Below, one piece after another: positions 25,565 through 34,766 of a stretch of DNA of 64,000 bases (position 1 is the first letter of the stretch; the number at the start of each line of letters is the position of its first letter). Location of the stretch: NCBI GenBank assembly GCA_034933685.1, contig JAYFNB010000018.1:124001-188000 (forward strand). The letters run 5' to 3'. The notes below the pieces were generated by a model. It ran no database searches. It was not told the DNA's origin and was given only the letters and a program-made list of their open reading frames with translations. The position numbers and the translations under genes were made by a program. This DNA comes from UBA8514 sp034933685. Its GTDB lineage: Bacteria; Bacillota; Clostridia; Lachnospirales; Anaerotignaceae.

Positions 25565-26062
25565 ATGATTGAGTGGTTCGGTACATATATTAAAACTATA
25601 GTATCCTTTCTGCTTATCTCGGTTTTTACTGAAATGATTATGCCGGAGGAGTACAAAAAATACCTTAAGCTTATAATGGGTTTACTGCTTACGCTTATGG
25701 TAATGCAGCCTGTAACCTACTTGTTTGGTTTTAGCGAGGAGCAGATAGTTGGAATTGCACAGCGAAAAACCCAAGAGGTGTGTGGAGAAGATTTCTTCAT
25801 CGAAAGTAATGGAGAAAATGATACATTGGCACTTGAAATTTACAAAGAAGAGCTTAATAAGAAAATAGCAGAGGATGCACAGGGTTTAAGGGCAGAAGCA
25901 GTGGTGGAGGAAAATGCACAAAGCGATGGGTATGGAAACGTTATAAGTATAACCATTTACAGTGAAAATGAAGGGGATGAGGAGAAAGACGAAAAAACAG
26001 CCCAATACATAGGCGGTAAATATGGAGTTTCGCCAAAGAATATAGAATTTGTTTACGAGTAA
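25565..26062 (+). CDS. spoIIIAF: Stage III sporulation protein AF
   Basis: 165-aa membrane protein. Two N-terminal helices (about 8-60, IKTIVSFLLISVFTEMIMP; YLKLIMGLLLTLMVMQPV) precede a soluble domain with family motif SPKNIEFVY at the C-terminus. GAGGATTTTAAGTA precedes the ATG. Confidence 0.92.
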   Translation: MIEWFGTYIKTIVSFLLISVFTEMIMPEEYKKYLKLIMGLLLTLMVMQPVTYLFGFSEEQIVGIAQRKTQEVCGEDFFIESNGENDTLALEIYKEELNKKIAEDAQGLRAEAVVEENAQSDGYGNVISITIYSENEGDEEKDEKTAQYIGGKYGVSPKNIEFVYE

Positions 26063-26088
26063 GGCGAAAAAAATAGGGGTGATTTACT

Positions 26089-26661
26089 TTGGATAAAAAT
26101 ACAGTAGTAAACTTTTTAAGAAAGGACGGAAAGAGGCTTAAGGCAGACTTAGTCGCGGTTCTTGCAACTGGTGTTATGCTTATTTTGCTTGGCAATGCCT
26201 TTTTTGGTCCGGGCAAAACCAATAATGCTTTAAGTAAGCCGATTTTGCAAAACACCGCAGAAGATAAAAGTGAAAATAGTGATTATAAAGACCTTGAAAC
26301 AAGAATGACAGAAGTTTTTTCGTCTATCAGTGGGGCAGGAAACGTGCGTGTTATGATTACATTTAAAACTGGAAGTGAAGTAGTTGTCGCGCAGGAAGAA
26401 AAGGTAGAAGAAAGCACATCGGCAGAAAGCGGAGGCAAAACTACCCAAGAGCATAACAGCGAAACGAAAGTTGTTTTGCTTAACGGCACAGGAAGCAGTA
26501 ATTCGCCACTGGTGCTTAAAGAAAAAGCACCTGAAATTGAAGGTGTTGTTATTGTAGCGCAAGGCGGTGATGATATATTTGTAAAGGAGGCGCTTACCAG
26601 AGGAGCACAGGCTTTACTGGATGTTCCTGCCCACAAGGTAGAGGTTTTTAAAATGAATTAG
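26089..26661 (+). CDS. spoIIIAG: Stage III sporulation protein AG
   Basis: 190-aa protein that forms the large ring of the SpoIIIA-SpoIIQ channel in the intermembrane space. One helix (about 24-46, LVAVLATGVMLILLGNAFFG) and a ring-building domain: SSISGAGNVRVMITF, APEIEGVVIVAQGGDD and VPAHKVEVF. TTG start after AGGGGTGAT. A Ser/Glu-rich loop (about 105-130) interrupts the domain, as in other SpoIIIAG proteins. Confidence 0.92.
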   Translation: MDKNTVVNFLRKDGKRLKADLVAVLATGVMLILLGNAFFGPGKTNNALSKPILQNTAEDKSENSDYKDLETRMTEVFSSISGAGNVRVMITFKTGSEVVVAQEEKVEESTSAESGGKTTQEHNSETKVVLLNGTGSSNSPLVLKEKAPEIEGVVIVAQGGDDIFVKEALTRGAQALLDVPAHKVEVFKMN

Positions 26662-26674
26662 GAGGGATACATAT

Positions 26675-27364
26675 ATGTTTGCAGTTAGAAAAAATCAGAT
26701 TGTTGTTACAACCCTAGTTGTTATGATTGCGGTGGCAGGTTATTTGAATTTTAGCCAAACCCAAGAGGTGCAAAGTACAGCCGCAGGAAGTAAAACAGCC
26801 ACAGAAAGTACAGCCCAAAAAGATGATGGCACCAGCTACGAAGCGCTGATTGATGATTCAGCTGACATTACAGTGCTTGCCGACGATGTTGAAAAAGAAG
26901 AAACCGCACAGTCAACAACCCTTGATCCACTTACGGCAGAAGCTAATTATACATCGCCGGATGATGATACAGGTGCTGCAATTTTTGTAAATGCTACTGA
27001 GGATACAAGCACATATTTTGTGCAAGCAAAGCTGGATAGAGAGCAGTCACGCGCAAAGCAAAAAGATATGCTTACTGAAATGATAAACAATGAGAAGCTA
27101 GATAGTAATCAAAAAGCAGATTTTGCAGCAGGTATGCTGGAATTACAACAAAGAATAGAAAAAGAAACTGCAGCAGAAACTATGATTAAGGCAAAAGGCT
27201 TTAACGAAGCATATGTTCGTATTGATGATGAAACAGTGGATGTGGTTGTAAGCAGTGAAAATTTAAGCGACTCTCAGCTTGCGCAAATTGAGGATATTGT
27301 TAAGCGAAAAACAGGTGTTTCTGCCGACAAAATAAGAATAAGCACATTGAAGAAACAAGGTTAA
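26675..27364 (+). CDS. spoIIIAH: Stage III sporulation protein AH
   Basis: 229-aa bitopic protein that pairs with forespore SpoIIQ across the septum. N-terminal helix NQIVVTTLVVMIAVAGYLNF, then a long Thr/Ser/Asp-rich linker (about 30-105) and the YscJ/FliF-like domain with MIKAKGFNEAYVRIDDETVD and VVSSENLSDSQLAQIEDIV. Last gene of the operon; a terminator follows within 30 bp. Confidence 0.93.
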   Translation: MFAVRKNQIVVTTLVVMIAVAGYLNFSQTQEVQSTAAGSKTATESTAQKDDGTSYEALIDDSADITVLADDVEKEETAQSTTLDPLTAEANYTSPDDDTGAAIFVNATEDTSTYFVQAKLDREQSRAKQKDMLTEMINNEKLDSNQKADFAAGMLELQQRIEKETAAETMIKAKGFNEAYVRIDDETVDVVVSSENLSDSQLAQIEDIVKRKTGVSADKIRISTLKKQG

Positions 27365-27367
27365 TAC

Positions 27368-27393
27368 GGGTGGCTCTTATGAGCCATCCTTTT
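27368..27393 (+). terminator. Intrinsic terminator after spoIIIAH
   Basis: A 9-bp stem (GGGTGGCTC at 27368-27376 / GAGCCATCC at 27381-27389, one G-U) with a TTAT loop, then TTTTAT. Confidence 0.85.
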
Positions 27394-27416
27394 ATCATGT
27401 TATCTGTATAAAATGT

Positions 27417-27445
27417 TTTGCAAAGTGCATAAATTCTGTTATAAT
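27417..27445 (+). promoter_or_regulatory. Sigma-A promoter with extended -10 for the Asp23-family gene
   Basis: TTTGCA/TTGCAA at 27417-27423, then TGt-TATAAT (27437-27445). The spacer is 16-17 bp. Confidence 0.72.
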
Positions 27446-27508
27446 AAACGTAGTTTATGCAAACCATTTAATTTGGATAATAACTTGAAATTTAAGGAGG
27501 AATTCGTT

Positions 27509-27892
27509 ATGTCAGAATATACAGATGCAAAGGTAGGGCAAATTCGTATTGCAGATGAAGTTATAGCAATTATTGCAGGCGTAGCAGCAGCTGAGGTTGA
27601 AGAAATTGTGCTTGTTAGCGGTACACCTACAGATTCAATTGTTGGTCTGTTTGGCAAAAAAAATCTTGCGAAGGGTGTTAAGGTTTCTGTTCAAGAAGGT
27701 GAAGCGGCTATTGAAATTGAAATAGCAGTTAAATTTGGAACATCACTTCGTGAGGTTGCAGAAAAGGTTCAAGGAAAGATTAAAAATGCAGTTGAAACAA
27801 TGACAGGGCTTTCAGTTTCAGTTGTTGATGTAAATATTTCCGCAGTTGTTGTGGAAAAAACGAAGGGAAAGGAAGAAAACGAAGTACAGTAA
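27509..27892 (+). CDS. Asp23/Gls24-family envelope stress protein (YqhY-like)
   Basis: 127-aa DUF322/Asp23 protein. Motifs: GQIRIADEVIAIIAGVAAAEVE near the N-terminus and a C-terminal segment TMTGLSVSVVDVNISAVVVE. Placement between spoIIIAH and nusB matches Bacillus yqhY, whose product is associated with fatty-acid synthesis and acetyl-CoA carboxylase control; here the acc genes are absent. The start at 27509 follows AAGGAGG. Confidence 0.9.
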   Translation: MSEYTDAKVGQIRIADEVIAIIAGVAAAEVEEIVLVSGTPTDSIVGLFGKKNLAKGVKVSVQEGEAAIEIEIAVKFGTSLREVAEKVQGKIKNAVETMTGLSVSVVDVNISAVVVEKTKGKEENEVQ

Positions 27893-27899
27893 GATGACC

Positions 27900-27933
27900 A
27901 AACCCTTGGGAAACAGAACTTTCCCGAGGGTTT
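27900..27933 (+). terminator. Stable hairpin between the Asp23 gene and nusB
   Basis: AAACCCT/AGGGTTT (27900-27906/27927-27933) and GGGAAA/TTTCCC (27908-27913/27920-27925) form a 13-bp stem with one mismatch. The T-tract after it is poor (CATTTACTTT), so it may be a partial terminator or an RNA-stability hairpin. Confidence 0.55.
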
Positions 27934-27967
27934 CATTTACTTTAGATAAATTTTCGGAGGATAAAAA

Positions 27968-28369
27968 ATGAGCAGAATTAATGCCAGAAGAAATGCATTT
28001 AGTTTGTTATTTCAGTACGATTTTATAGATATAGACGAGATAGATGAAAATAAAAAAATTTTCTTTAGCGAAAATCCTGAAATAGAAGAAGCAGATAAAA
28101 AATATATTTTGGAAACAGTTGACGGAACAATTAAAAATCTTGCAGAAATAGACTCAATTATTGGCGAGCATGCAAAGGGTTGGACTATAGAAAGAATGAG
28201 CAAGGTGGATTTAGCGATACTAAGGCTTGCTGTTTATGAAATGATGTTTTCAGATGAAGCACCTAACAGTGTTGCTATTAACGAGGCAGTTGAGCTTGCA
28301 AAAAAATACAGTTCGGACGAAGCACCAAGTTTTATAAATGGTATTTTGGGTAAAATATCACAGAGGTGA
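27968..28369 (+). CDS. nusB: Transcription antitermination factor NusB
   Basis: 133-aa all-helical protein that binds boxA RNA with NusE in rRNA antitermination. N-terminus SRINARRNAFSLLFQYDF is the conserved RNA-binding helix. C-terminus INEAVELAKKYSSDEAPSFINGILGKI is diagnostic. It ends 4 bp before the xseA start. Confidence 0.96.
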   Translation: MSRINARRNAFSLLFQYDFIDIDEIDENKKIFFSENPEIEEADKKYILETVDGTIKNLAEIDSIIGEHAKGWTIERMSKVDLAILRLAVYEMMFSDEAPNSVAINEAVELAKKYSSDEAPSFINGILGKISQR

Positions 28370-28373
28370 CAAA

Positions 28374-29588
28374 ATGCTTGAGCCAAGGGTTTATTCCGTA
28401 TCACAAATAAACAGATACATTAGGGGAATTTTTGAAAACGACGTTATACTGCAAAGTCTGTGGGTAAAGGGCGAAATTTCAAATTACAAAAGGCATTCTT
28501 CTGGGCACTTATATTTTACCTTAAAGGATAAAAATGGTGCTGTAAACTGTATTATGTTTCGTGGCAGTTCGCAGTTACTGCCATATGAACCGGAAAATGG
28601 CATGGAGGTAATTATCTGCGGCTACGTCAGCGTATATGAAAGAACAGGTCAATATCAATTTTATGCAGAACTTATGCAGCCAGTTGGCACAGGCTCACTT
28701 GCCGTTGCTTTTGAGCAAATGAAAGCAAAGCTTAGTGCGGAAGGCTTGTTTGATAATGATTTTAAGAGGGAAATATGCAAAACGCCAAAAATTCTTGCGG
28801 TTATAACCTCGCCAACAGGTGCGGCAATAAGGGACATTATTAATATATCAAAAAGACGAAATAGTGGTGTTCAAATTGTTGTTGTTCCAGTGCTTGTTCA
28901 AGGTGAAAATGCGGCAAAATCCATAGCCAATGCTATTAAGCAAGTAAATGAATGGGGCGAGGCAGACACAATTATTGTTGGTCGTGGAGGAGGAAGCATA
29001 GAGGATTTGTGGGCGTTTAACGAGGAAATAGTTGCGAGGGCAATTTTTGGGTCCGAAACACCTGTAATTAGTGCAGTTGGCCATGAAACGGATTTTACAA
29101 TTGCCGATTTTGTTTCGGATTTACGTGCACCAACACCTTCTGCAGCAGCAGAACTTGCGGTAAATGATTTGCAAGGGGACTTGGACAAGCTTAATGCCCT
29201 AAGAATTAGGATTAGTTTTGCTGTAAGAAAAGTATTGGAAAACCAGAAAAACAGAATTATGGTGCTTGCAAAAAGCAGAGCGTTCAGGCATCCGCAGGAA
29301 ATTTTGGCAAATAATTTAATAATGCTTGACAGATATAAAATTGATATGGAAAAGGCACTGTTTTTAAATTTGGAAAGAAAGCAGAAGAATTTTTATCATC
29401 TGACCCAACGCCTGGAACTTCTTTCGCCAATGGGAACACTTAAAAGAGGTTATAGTGCAACGTTTAATGAAGAAGGCAAACTGATTTCCTCGGTTAAAGA
29501 TGTAAAAAAAGGTGACAAGCTTAGGATTAAAGTGTCGGACGGAACTATAGAGGCTGTTGCAGAAGGGATGGTAAAAACTGATGGCTAA
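28374..29588 (+). CDS. xseA: Exodeoxyribonuclease VII large subunit
   Basis: Single-strand-specific DNA exonuclease with XseB, used in repair. 404 aa. OB-fold at the N-terminus (SQINRYIRGIFENDVILQSL, SGHLYFTLKD). Catalytic core: ITSPTGAAIRDI, IVGRGGGSIEDLWAFNEE and SAVGHETDFTI. The C-terminal segment has LKRGYSATFNEEGKL. The start at 28374 follows AGAGGTGA. It overlaps xseB by 8 bp. Confidence 0.96.
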   Translation: MLEPRVYSVSQINRYIRGIFENDVILQSLWVKGEISNYKRHSSGHLYFTLKDKNGAVNCIMFRGSSQLLPYEPENGMEVIICGYVSVYERTGQYQFYAELMQPVGTGSLAVAFEQMKAKLSAEGLFDNDFKREICKTPKILAVITSPTGAAIRDIINISKRRNSGVQIVVVPVLVQGENAAKSIANAIKQVNEWGEADTIIVGRGGGSIEDLWAFNEEIVARAIFGSETPVISAVGHETDFTIADFVSDLRAPTPSAAAELAVNDLQGDLDKLNALRIRISFAVRKVLENQKNRIMVLAKSRAFRHPQEILANNLIMLDRYKIDMEKALFLNLERKQKNFYHLTQRLELLSPMGTLKRGYSATFNEEGKLISSVKDVKKGDKLRIKVSDGTIEAVAEGMVKTDG

Positions 29589-29820
29589 AAAAAAGATGGG
29601 TTACGAGGAAGCTGTTGCACGCATAGAAGAAATTGCCCAAACCCTTGAAAGCGAAGAGATTTCCCTTGAAAAATCTATAGAGTTTTACAAAGAGGGAATG
29701 GAACTAACTCTTTTTTGCCGCAATACCCTTGAAGTGGCAGAAAAAGAAGTAATGGAGTTGAAAAAGACCTTTGACGGTAAATATGCCTTAACGGCCTTTG
29801 ACCAGAACGAGGAGGAATAG
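29581..29820 (+). CDS. xseB: Exodeoxyribonuclease VII small subunit
   Basis: 79-aa helical subunit. Family pattern YEEAVARIEEIAQTLESEEI, then SLEKSIEFYKEGMEL. It starts inside the end of xseA, so translation is coupled, as is usual for the pair. ispA starts 5 bp after its stop. Confidence 0.94.
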   Translation: MAKKKMGYEEAVARIEEIAQTLESEEISLEKSIEFYKEGMELTLFCRNTLEVAEKEVMELKKTFDGKYALTAFDQNEEE

Positions 29821-29825
29821 AAGAA

Positions 29826-30710
29826 ATGAATTTGAAAGCTGAACTAAACCAAAGAAAAATGTATGTTGATACAAAGTTAGACGAATTTTTGCCTAAAGAA
29901 TCTAAGTATCCTGAAATAATTTTTAAATCCATGAGATACTCTGTTTTTGCAGGTGGAAAAAGACTTCGCCCTATAATGCTTTTGGCAGTTAACCGTATGT
30001 TTGGTGGAAGTGACGATGTTGCGGCGCCATATGCATGTGCATTGGAAATGATTCACACCTATTCCCTTATTCATGATGATTTGCCAGCAATTGATAATGA
30101 TAATTTTAGACGTGGAAGACTTACAAACCATAAAGCTTTTGGTGAGAATATAGCTATTTTAGCAGGAGATGCCCTTTTAACACATGCATTCGAGGTTATG
30201 AGCGATGCAGTTTGCAAAAGTGGAGATATAAAAGGTGCTTTTGCTATTAATGCCATTGCAAATGGAGCAGGCATTAATGGAATGGTTGTTGGTCAGGTAG
30301 TGGATGTAATAAGCGAGGGTAAAAGTTTAAGCAAAGAAACCCTGGATTTTATACATTTAAACAAAACTGGCGCTATGATTCAAGGTGCTTTTAAAGCAGG
30401 AGCATTGCTTGCAGGGGCATCGGAAACTTCAGTAGAATTACTGGATGAAGCGGCAAAAAAAATTGGAGTTGCTTTCCAAATTCAGGATGATATTTTGGAT
30501 GTTACAGGTACACAAGAAGAGCTTGGTAAACCTATATTAAGTGATGAAAAAAATGAAAAAACAACATATGTAACTTTGTACGGGGTTGAAAAATCTGCTG
30601 AGTTTGTTAAACAGCTTTCACATGAAGCAATGGATATATTGCAAAGCTTCGGAACAAGGTGTAAATTTTTAGAAGAACTTACAAAATACCTAATAGACAG
30701 GCGCGTTTGA
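29826..30710 (+). CDS. ispA: Polyprenyl (farnesyl/geranyl) diphosphate synthase
   Basis: Condenses IPP with allylic diphosphates to farnesyl diphosphate, feeding undecaprenyl and other isoprenoids. 294 aa. First Asp-rich motif in LIHDDLPAIDNDNFRRGRLT, second in FQIQDDILDVTG. Also FAGGKRLRPIMLL at the IPP site. Next to dxs, the first MEP-pathway gene, with one small membrane gene between. Product chain length (C15) is inferred from family resemblance. Confidence 0.94.
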   Translation: MNLKAELNQRKMYVDTKLDEFLPKESKYPEIIFKSMRYSVFAGGKRLRPIMLLAVNRMFGGSDDVAAPYACALEMIHTYSLIHDDLPAIDNDNFRRGRLTNHKAFGENIAILAGDALLTHAFEVMSDAVCKSGDIKGAFAINAIANGAGINGMVVGQVVDVISEGKSLSKETLDFIHLNKTGAMIQGAFKAGALLAGASETSVELLDEAAKKIGVAFQIQDDILDVTGTQEELGKPILSDEKNEKTTYVTLYGVEKSAEFVKQLSHEAMDILQSFGTRCKFLEELTKYLIDRRV

Positions 30711-30748
30711 TAGTAATAAACAAGACGACAGGGTGTGTGATTATATAG

Positions 30749-31177
30749 ATGGGATTTCAGCAGCTTATTGAAAATAAAACACTATGGGTAGCGGTGCTTG
30801 CATGGTTTTCAGCACAAATTATTAAGTTGATATTAACACTTATATCAGAAAAAAAGGTTGATATAAGCAGAATATATGGTGCTGGCGGAATGCCAAGCTC
30901 TCATTCAGCATTGGTTACTGCCATGACAACATGCATAGGCAAAATATATGGCTTTGATGCACCTATTTTTGCCGTTAGTTGCGTATTTACAATGATAGTT
31001 ATGTATGATGCGGCTGGCGTACGGCGTGCTGCAGGCAAGCAGGCCAAGGCAATAAATCTTCTATTTATGCATACGGATTTAAAATTTGAAGAGCAGTTAA
31101 AGGAACTTTTAGGGCATACTCCATTGCAGGTGTTTTGCGGCGCAGTGTTGGGCATTGTGGTTGGATGCCTTTTTTAA
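30749..31177 (+). CDS. Divergent PAP2-family membrane protein (YuiD-like)
   Basis: 142-aa integral membrane protein with about four helices. Conserved motif GAGGMPSSHSALVTA and YDAAGVRRAAGKQAK are typical of the acid phosphatase/vanadium haloperoxidase-related (DUF212, YuiD) family. True PAP2 phosphatases act on lipid phosphates; activity of this branch is not proven. Its place between ispA and dxs hints at polyprenyl-phosphate metabolism. The ribosome site upstream of 30749 is weak. Confidence 0.85.
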   Translation: MGFQQLIENKTLWVAVLAWFSAQIIKLILTLISEKKVDISRIYGAGGMPSSHSALVTAMTTCIGKIYGFDAPIFAVSCVFTMIVMYDAAGVRRAAGKQAKAINLLFMHTDLKFEEQLKELLGHTPLQVFCGAVLGIVVGCLF

Positions 31178-31206
31178 GGAATACAAGGAGAAAGACGGTG
31201 TAGTAA

Positions 31207-33078
31207 TTGGACAAACTACTAGATAGTTTAAACAAAGTGAATGACATAAAAAAAATATCTCCAGAAGAATTTCCTCGTCTTGCAAAGGAAATAAGAGGGT
31301 TTTTACTTGAGAATATTTCTAAAACAGGAGGACATCTTGCTTCCAATTTGGGCATAGTGGAGCTTACTATGGCACTGCACTATGCTTTTGATGTTGAGGA
31401 AGACAAAATTGTGTGGGATGTTGGACATCAAGCATATGTACATAAAATGCTAACGGGCAGAAAAGAGGGGTTTAGAACCCTTAGGAAGCTAGATGGATTA
31501 AGTGGTTTTCCAAAACCAACAGAAAGTAAGTATGATGCTTTTGCAACGGGGCATTCTTCAACCTCCATTTCAGCGGCATTGGGTATGGCTACAGCAAGAG
31601 ATTTAAATGGGACGAAAGAAAATGTTATTGCAGTTATTGGCGATGGGTCTATGACAGGAGGTCTTGCTTTTGAGGCACTTAATAATGCAGGACGAGCAAA
31701 AACTAATTTAATTGTTGTTTTAAATGACAACCAAATGTCAATATCCAATAACGTTGGTGCTATTCCAAAGCATTTAAATGACCTTAGAACTGCACCTGCA
31801 TATCTTAATGCTAAGGCTGGGGTGCACAAGCTTTTAGATAAAATGCCCATGATTGGAAAGCCTTTAGACAAGGCAATTGAACGCGTTAAAGATGGAGTAA
31901 AATATTTTTTTGTTTCGGGAATTATGTTTGAGGAACTTGGTTTTAAATATGTTGGGCCTATTGATGGGCATAATACAGAGGAACTAATTGAGGTTTTTAA
32001 TAAAATAAAGAAAATAAAAGGTCCTGTTCTGCTTCATGTTAGAACTACCAAAGGCAAGGGTTACCGCTTTGCGGAAAAACTACCGTGGGACTATCATGGG
32101 GTGGGCAGCTTTGATATAAAGACAGGAACATCGCAATCAAAAAACGCCAAGCCTTCGTTTTCAAAGGTTTTTGGTGACACAATGGTATCCATTGGTAAAA
32201 AAAATGAAAAACTTGTTGCAATTTCTGCAGCAATGGCTAGTGGAACAGGTTTGGAAGATTTTCAACTTTCCTATCCAAAACGCTTTTTCGACGTTGCAAT
32301 TGCTGAACAGCACGCTGTGACCTTTGCCGCCGGACTTGCAAGTGCTGGGCTTGTTCCTGTGTTTGCAGTTTATTCAACATTTTTGCAGAGAGCCTATGAC
32401 CAATTGGTAGTGGATGTATGTTTGCAAAACCTGCACGTAATTTTTGCAATTGACAGGGCAGGCATTGTTGGAGCAGATGGTGAAACCCATCAAGGGATTT
32501 TTGATATTTCATTTCTTTCACATATACCGAACTTAACAATTATGGCTCCCAAAAACGGGGCAGAGTTGAAAAGTATGTTGGAGATGGCAGTTGAGATGGA
32601 TGGAGCTGTGGCTATAAGGTATCCACGCAGTGATGCTGAGGAAAACTGGCACTGCGGTGAAGAAATAAGCTATGGAGTTTCTGAAACAGTTATGGATGGC
32701 AGTGAAATTGGGATTATAGCCTGCGGAACTATGTTTGAAAAAGCAAAAGAGGTATGTGAAAAACTGAAAGCAGAGGGCAAAAACCCTATACTTGTTAATC
32801 CAAGATTTATTAAGCCTATAGACAGCAATATGATTGCATCTGTATGCAACAAGTGTAAGTATATTTTTACTATTGAGGATAACGTAGTACAGGGTGGCTT
32901 TGGCAGTATCGTAAACGAAGAAATGTCAAAGCAGAATATAACTGGGGTAAGGCTTACTTGCTTTGGTTTCCCTGATAAATTTATTGAACAAGGCACAAGA
33001 GAACAGCTTTTCAGCCGTTACAGCCTTGATACTGATGGAGTATTTAGCCGAATAAAAGGCATTATTAACGAAAGGTAA
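31207..33078 (+). CDS. dxs: 1-deoxy-D-xylulose-5-phosphate synthase
   Basis: Thiamine-diphosphate enzyme: pyruvate + glyceraldehyde 3-phosphate to DXP, entry to the MEP isoprenoid pathway. 623 aa, normal length. TPP site AVIGDGSMTGGLAFEALNNAG. Transketolase middle domain: FDVAIAEQHAVTFAAGLA and DRAGIVGADGETHQGIFD. C-terminal domain: EDNVVQGGFGSIVNE. TTG start, with AAGGAGA about 13 bp upstream, a wide spacing. Followed 6 bp later by tlyA. Confidence 0.96.
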   Translation: MDKLLDSLNKVNDIKKISPEEFPRLAKEIRGFLLENISKTGGHLASNLGIVELTMALHYAFDVEEDKIVWDVGHQAYVHKMLTGRKEGFRTLRKLDGLSGFPKPTESKYDAFATGHSSTSISAALGMATARDLNGTKENVIAVIGDGSMTGGLAFEALNNAGRAKTNLIVVLNDNQMSISNNVGAIPKHLNDLRTAPAYLNAKAGVHKLLDKMPMIGKPLDKAIERVKDGVKYFFVSGIMFEELGFKYVGPIDGHNTEELIEVFNKIKKIKGPVLLHVRTTKGKGYRFAEKLPWDYHGVGSFDIKTGTSQSKNAKPSFSKVFGDTMVSIGKKNEKLVAISAAMASGTGLEDFQLSYPKRFFDVAIAEQHAVTFAAGLASAGLVPVFAVYSTFLQRAYDQLVVDVCLQNLHVIFAIDRAGIVGADGETHQGIFDISFLSHIPNLTIMAPKNGAELKSMLEMAVEMDGAVAIRYPRSDAEENWHCGEEISYGVSETVMDGSEIGIIACGTMFEKAKEVCEKLKAEGKNPILVNPRFIKPIDSNMIASVCNKCKYIFTIEDNVVQGGFGSIVNEEMSKQNITGVRLTCFGFPDKFIEQGTREQLFSRYSLDTDGVFSRIKGIINER

Positions 33079-33084
33079 TTAACT

Positions 33085-33894
33085 ATGGCAGATAAAGAAA
33101 GACTTGACATTTTAATGGTAAACAAGGGTCTTGTAGAGTCCAGAGAAAAAGGCAAAGCACTGATTATGGCAGGAAAAGTATATGTTGCTGGACAAAAAGA
33201 GGACAAGGCAGGCACAAAAGTTGATGTTAGCACTGAAATTACTGTAAAAGACGGACACCAGAAATATGTTAGCCGGGGCGGCTATAAACTTGAAAAAGCA
33301 ATAAATGAATTTGGAGTGAGTCTTCAGGGAAAAGTATGTATGGATATTGGTGCCTCAACAGGTGGATTTACGGACTGCATGCTTCAAAATGGTGCGGTAA
33401 AGGTTTATGCAATTGATGTTGGCTATGGTCAATTTGCGTGGAAACTTAGAAATGATGAACGAGTTGTGTGTCTTGAAAAAACCAATGTGCGTTATCTTAC
33501 TGAAGAACAAGTACCAATTCTTGCAAATTTTGCCTCTATTGACGTTTCGTTTATATCCCTTACTATGGTTATTCCACCAACGGTAACGCGAATGACCGAG
33601 GATGCACAGCTTATTTGCCTTATTAAGCCTCAGTTTGAGGCAGGCCGTGAAAAGGTAGGCAAAAAAGGTGTTGTAAAGGATATGTCAGTTCATAAAGAAG
33701 TAATTCTTAAGATTATAGACTTTGCGTTTGAGCAGAGATTAAACATACTTAATATAGATTTTTCCCCTATAAAGGGACCAGAGGGGAATATAGAGTACCT
33801 TATTTTGCTGGATAGAAAGACAGAAGGACTTACCATTGAAGAGGCATATGCTTTGGCTGAAAGGGTAACTACAACCTCGCATGAGGAGTTATAA
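33085..33894 (+). CDS. tlyA: TlyA-family rRNA 2'-O-methyltransferase
   Basis: 269 aa. S4 RNA-binding domain at the N-terminus (RLDILMVNKGLVESREKGKA), then an FtsJ-like methyltransferase with SAM motif VCMDIGASTGGFTDCMLQNG and later LIKPQFEAGREKVGKKGVV. Relatives methylate 16S and 23S rRNA; some were called hemolysins. Bacillus yqxC lies in the same dxs-tlyA-nadK-argR-recN order. Confidence 0.93.
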   Translation: MADKERLDILMVNKGLVESREKGKALIMAGKVYVAGQKEDKAGTKVDVSTEITVKDGHQKYVSRGGYKLEKAINEFGVSLQGKVCMDIGASTGGFTDCMLQNGAVKVYAIDVGYGQFAWKLRNDERVVCLEKTNVRYLTEEQVPILANFASIDVSFISLTMVIPPTVTRMTEDAQLICLIKPQFEAGREKVGKKGVVKDMSVHKEVILKIIDFAFEQRLNILNIDFSPIKGPEGNIEYLILLDRKTEGLTIEEAYALAERVTTTSHEEL

Positions 33895-33905
33895 GGGTGA
33901 CGCGA

Positions 33906-34766
33906 ATGAGAAAAATTGGGGTTTTACCTAATACAAGAAAAGATGACAATTTTACGGTCACAAAAAAGCTTGTTGCTTTCCTTATTGAAAAAGGTTGTCA
34001 CCCATTGGTAAGTGAAAGTGTTGCGAAGCATGCTGGGCTTTTGGAATATGCAGCGAGGGAAGATGCGATTTTTAGAGATGCAGAATTTCTTATTACCCTT
34101 GGCGGTGATGGGACAATGCTTAGTGCGGGTAAGCGTGCGGCAAAATATAACACTCCGCTTTTAGGTATAAACCTTGGGCATCTGGGTTTTTTAACTGACT
34201 GCGGGCGTGACGAAATGGAAGAAACGGTTGAAAAAGTTCTTAATGGGAAGTACAAATTGGAAAAGAGAATGATGCTTAAAGCAGAAATAAATTCTGCAAA
34301 AGATGGGAAAAAAATTGTTGTTGCCCTTAACGAGGTAAGTATTTCCCGGGGAAGCATGGTGGATGTAGGAGTATATGTTAATGATGAATTTATAGATGAT
34401 TTTTTCGGTGATGGAATTTTAGTTGCAACCCCTACTGGGTCTACGGCATATAACTTGGCTGCAGGCGGTCCTATTTTAAAAAGTGATGCAAATATGGTTG
34501 CAATTACTCCAATATGTCCGCACATGCTGCATGCACGAAGCATTGTGGTTGGGGCTGATGACGAAGTGATGCTTAAAGTTAAAAGATACACAAGGCAGCG
34601 GCTTTATGCGGTTATTGATGGACAAAGTGCTTGCAATTTGGAAATAGATGATTACATTGTAATTAATAGGGCACAGCACTATACCAATATTATAAAAACA
34701 GGAGATTTAGGATTTTATGACGTATTAAGGGAAAAGATGTTTACAAAAGGGGGGAAAATAGTATGA
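33906..34766 (+). CDS. nadK: NAD kinase
   Basis: ATP-dependent NAD phosphorylation to NADP. 286 aa. Motifs: LITLGGDGTMLSAGK, LGINLGHLGFLTDC and ATPTGSTAYNLAAGGPIL. I chose ATG 33906, which follows AAGGGTGA; a GTG nine bases upstream lies on that site. The stop overlaps the argR start (ATGA). Confidence 0.96.
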   Translation: MRKIGVLPNTRKDDNFTVTKKLVAFLIEKGCHPLVSESVAKHAGLLEYAAREDAIFRDAEFLITLGGDGTMLSAGKRAAKYNTPLLGINLGHLGFLTDCGRDEMEETVEKVLNGKYKLEKRMMLKAEINSAKDGKKIVVALNEVSISRGSMVDVGVYVNDEFIDDFFGDGILVATPTGSTAYNLAAGGPILKSDANMVAITPICPHMLHARSIVVGADDEVMLKVKRYTRQRLYAVIDGQSACNLEIDDYIVINRAQHYTNIIKTGDLGFYDVLREKMFTKGGKIV

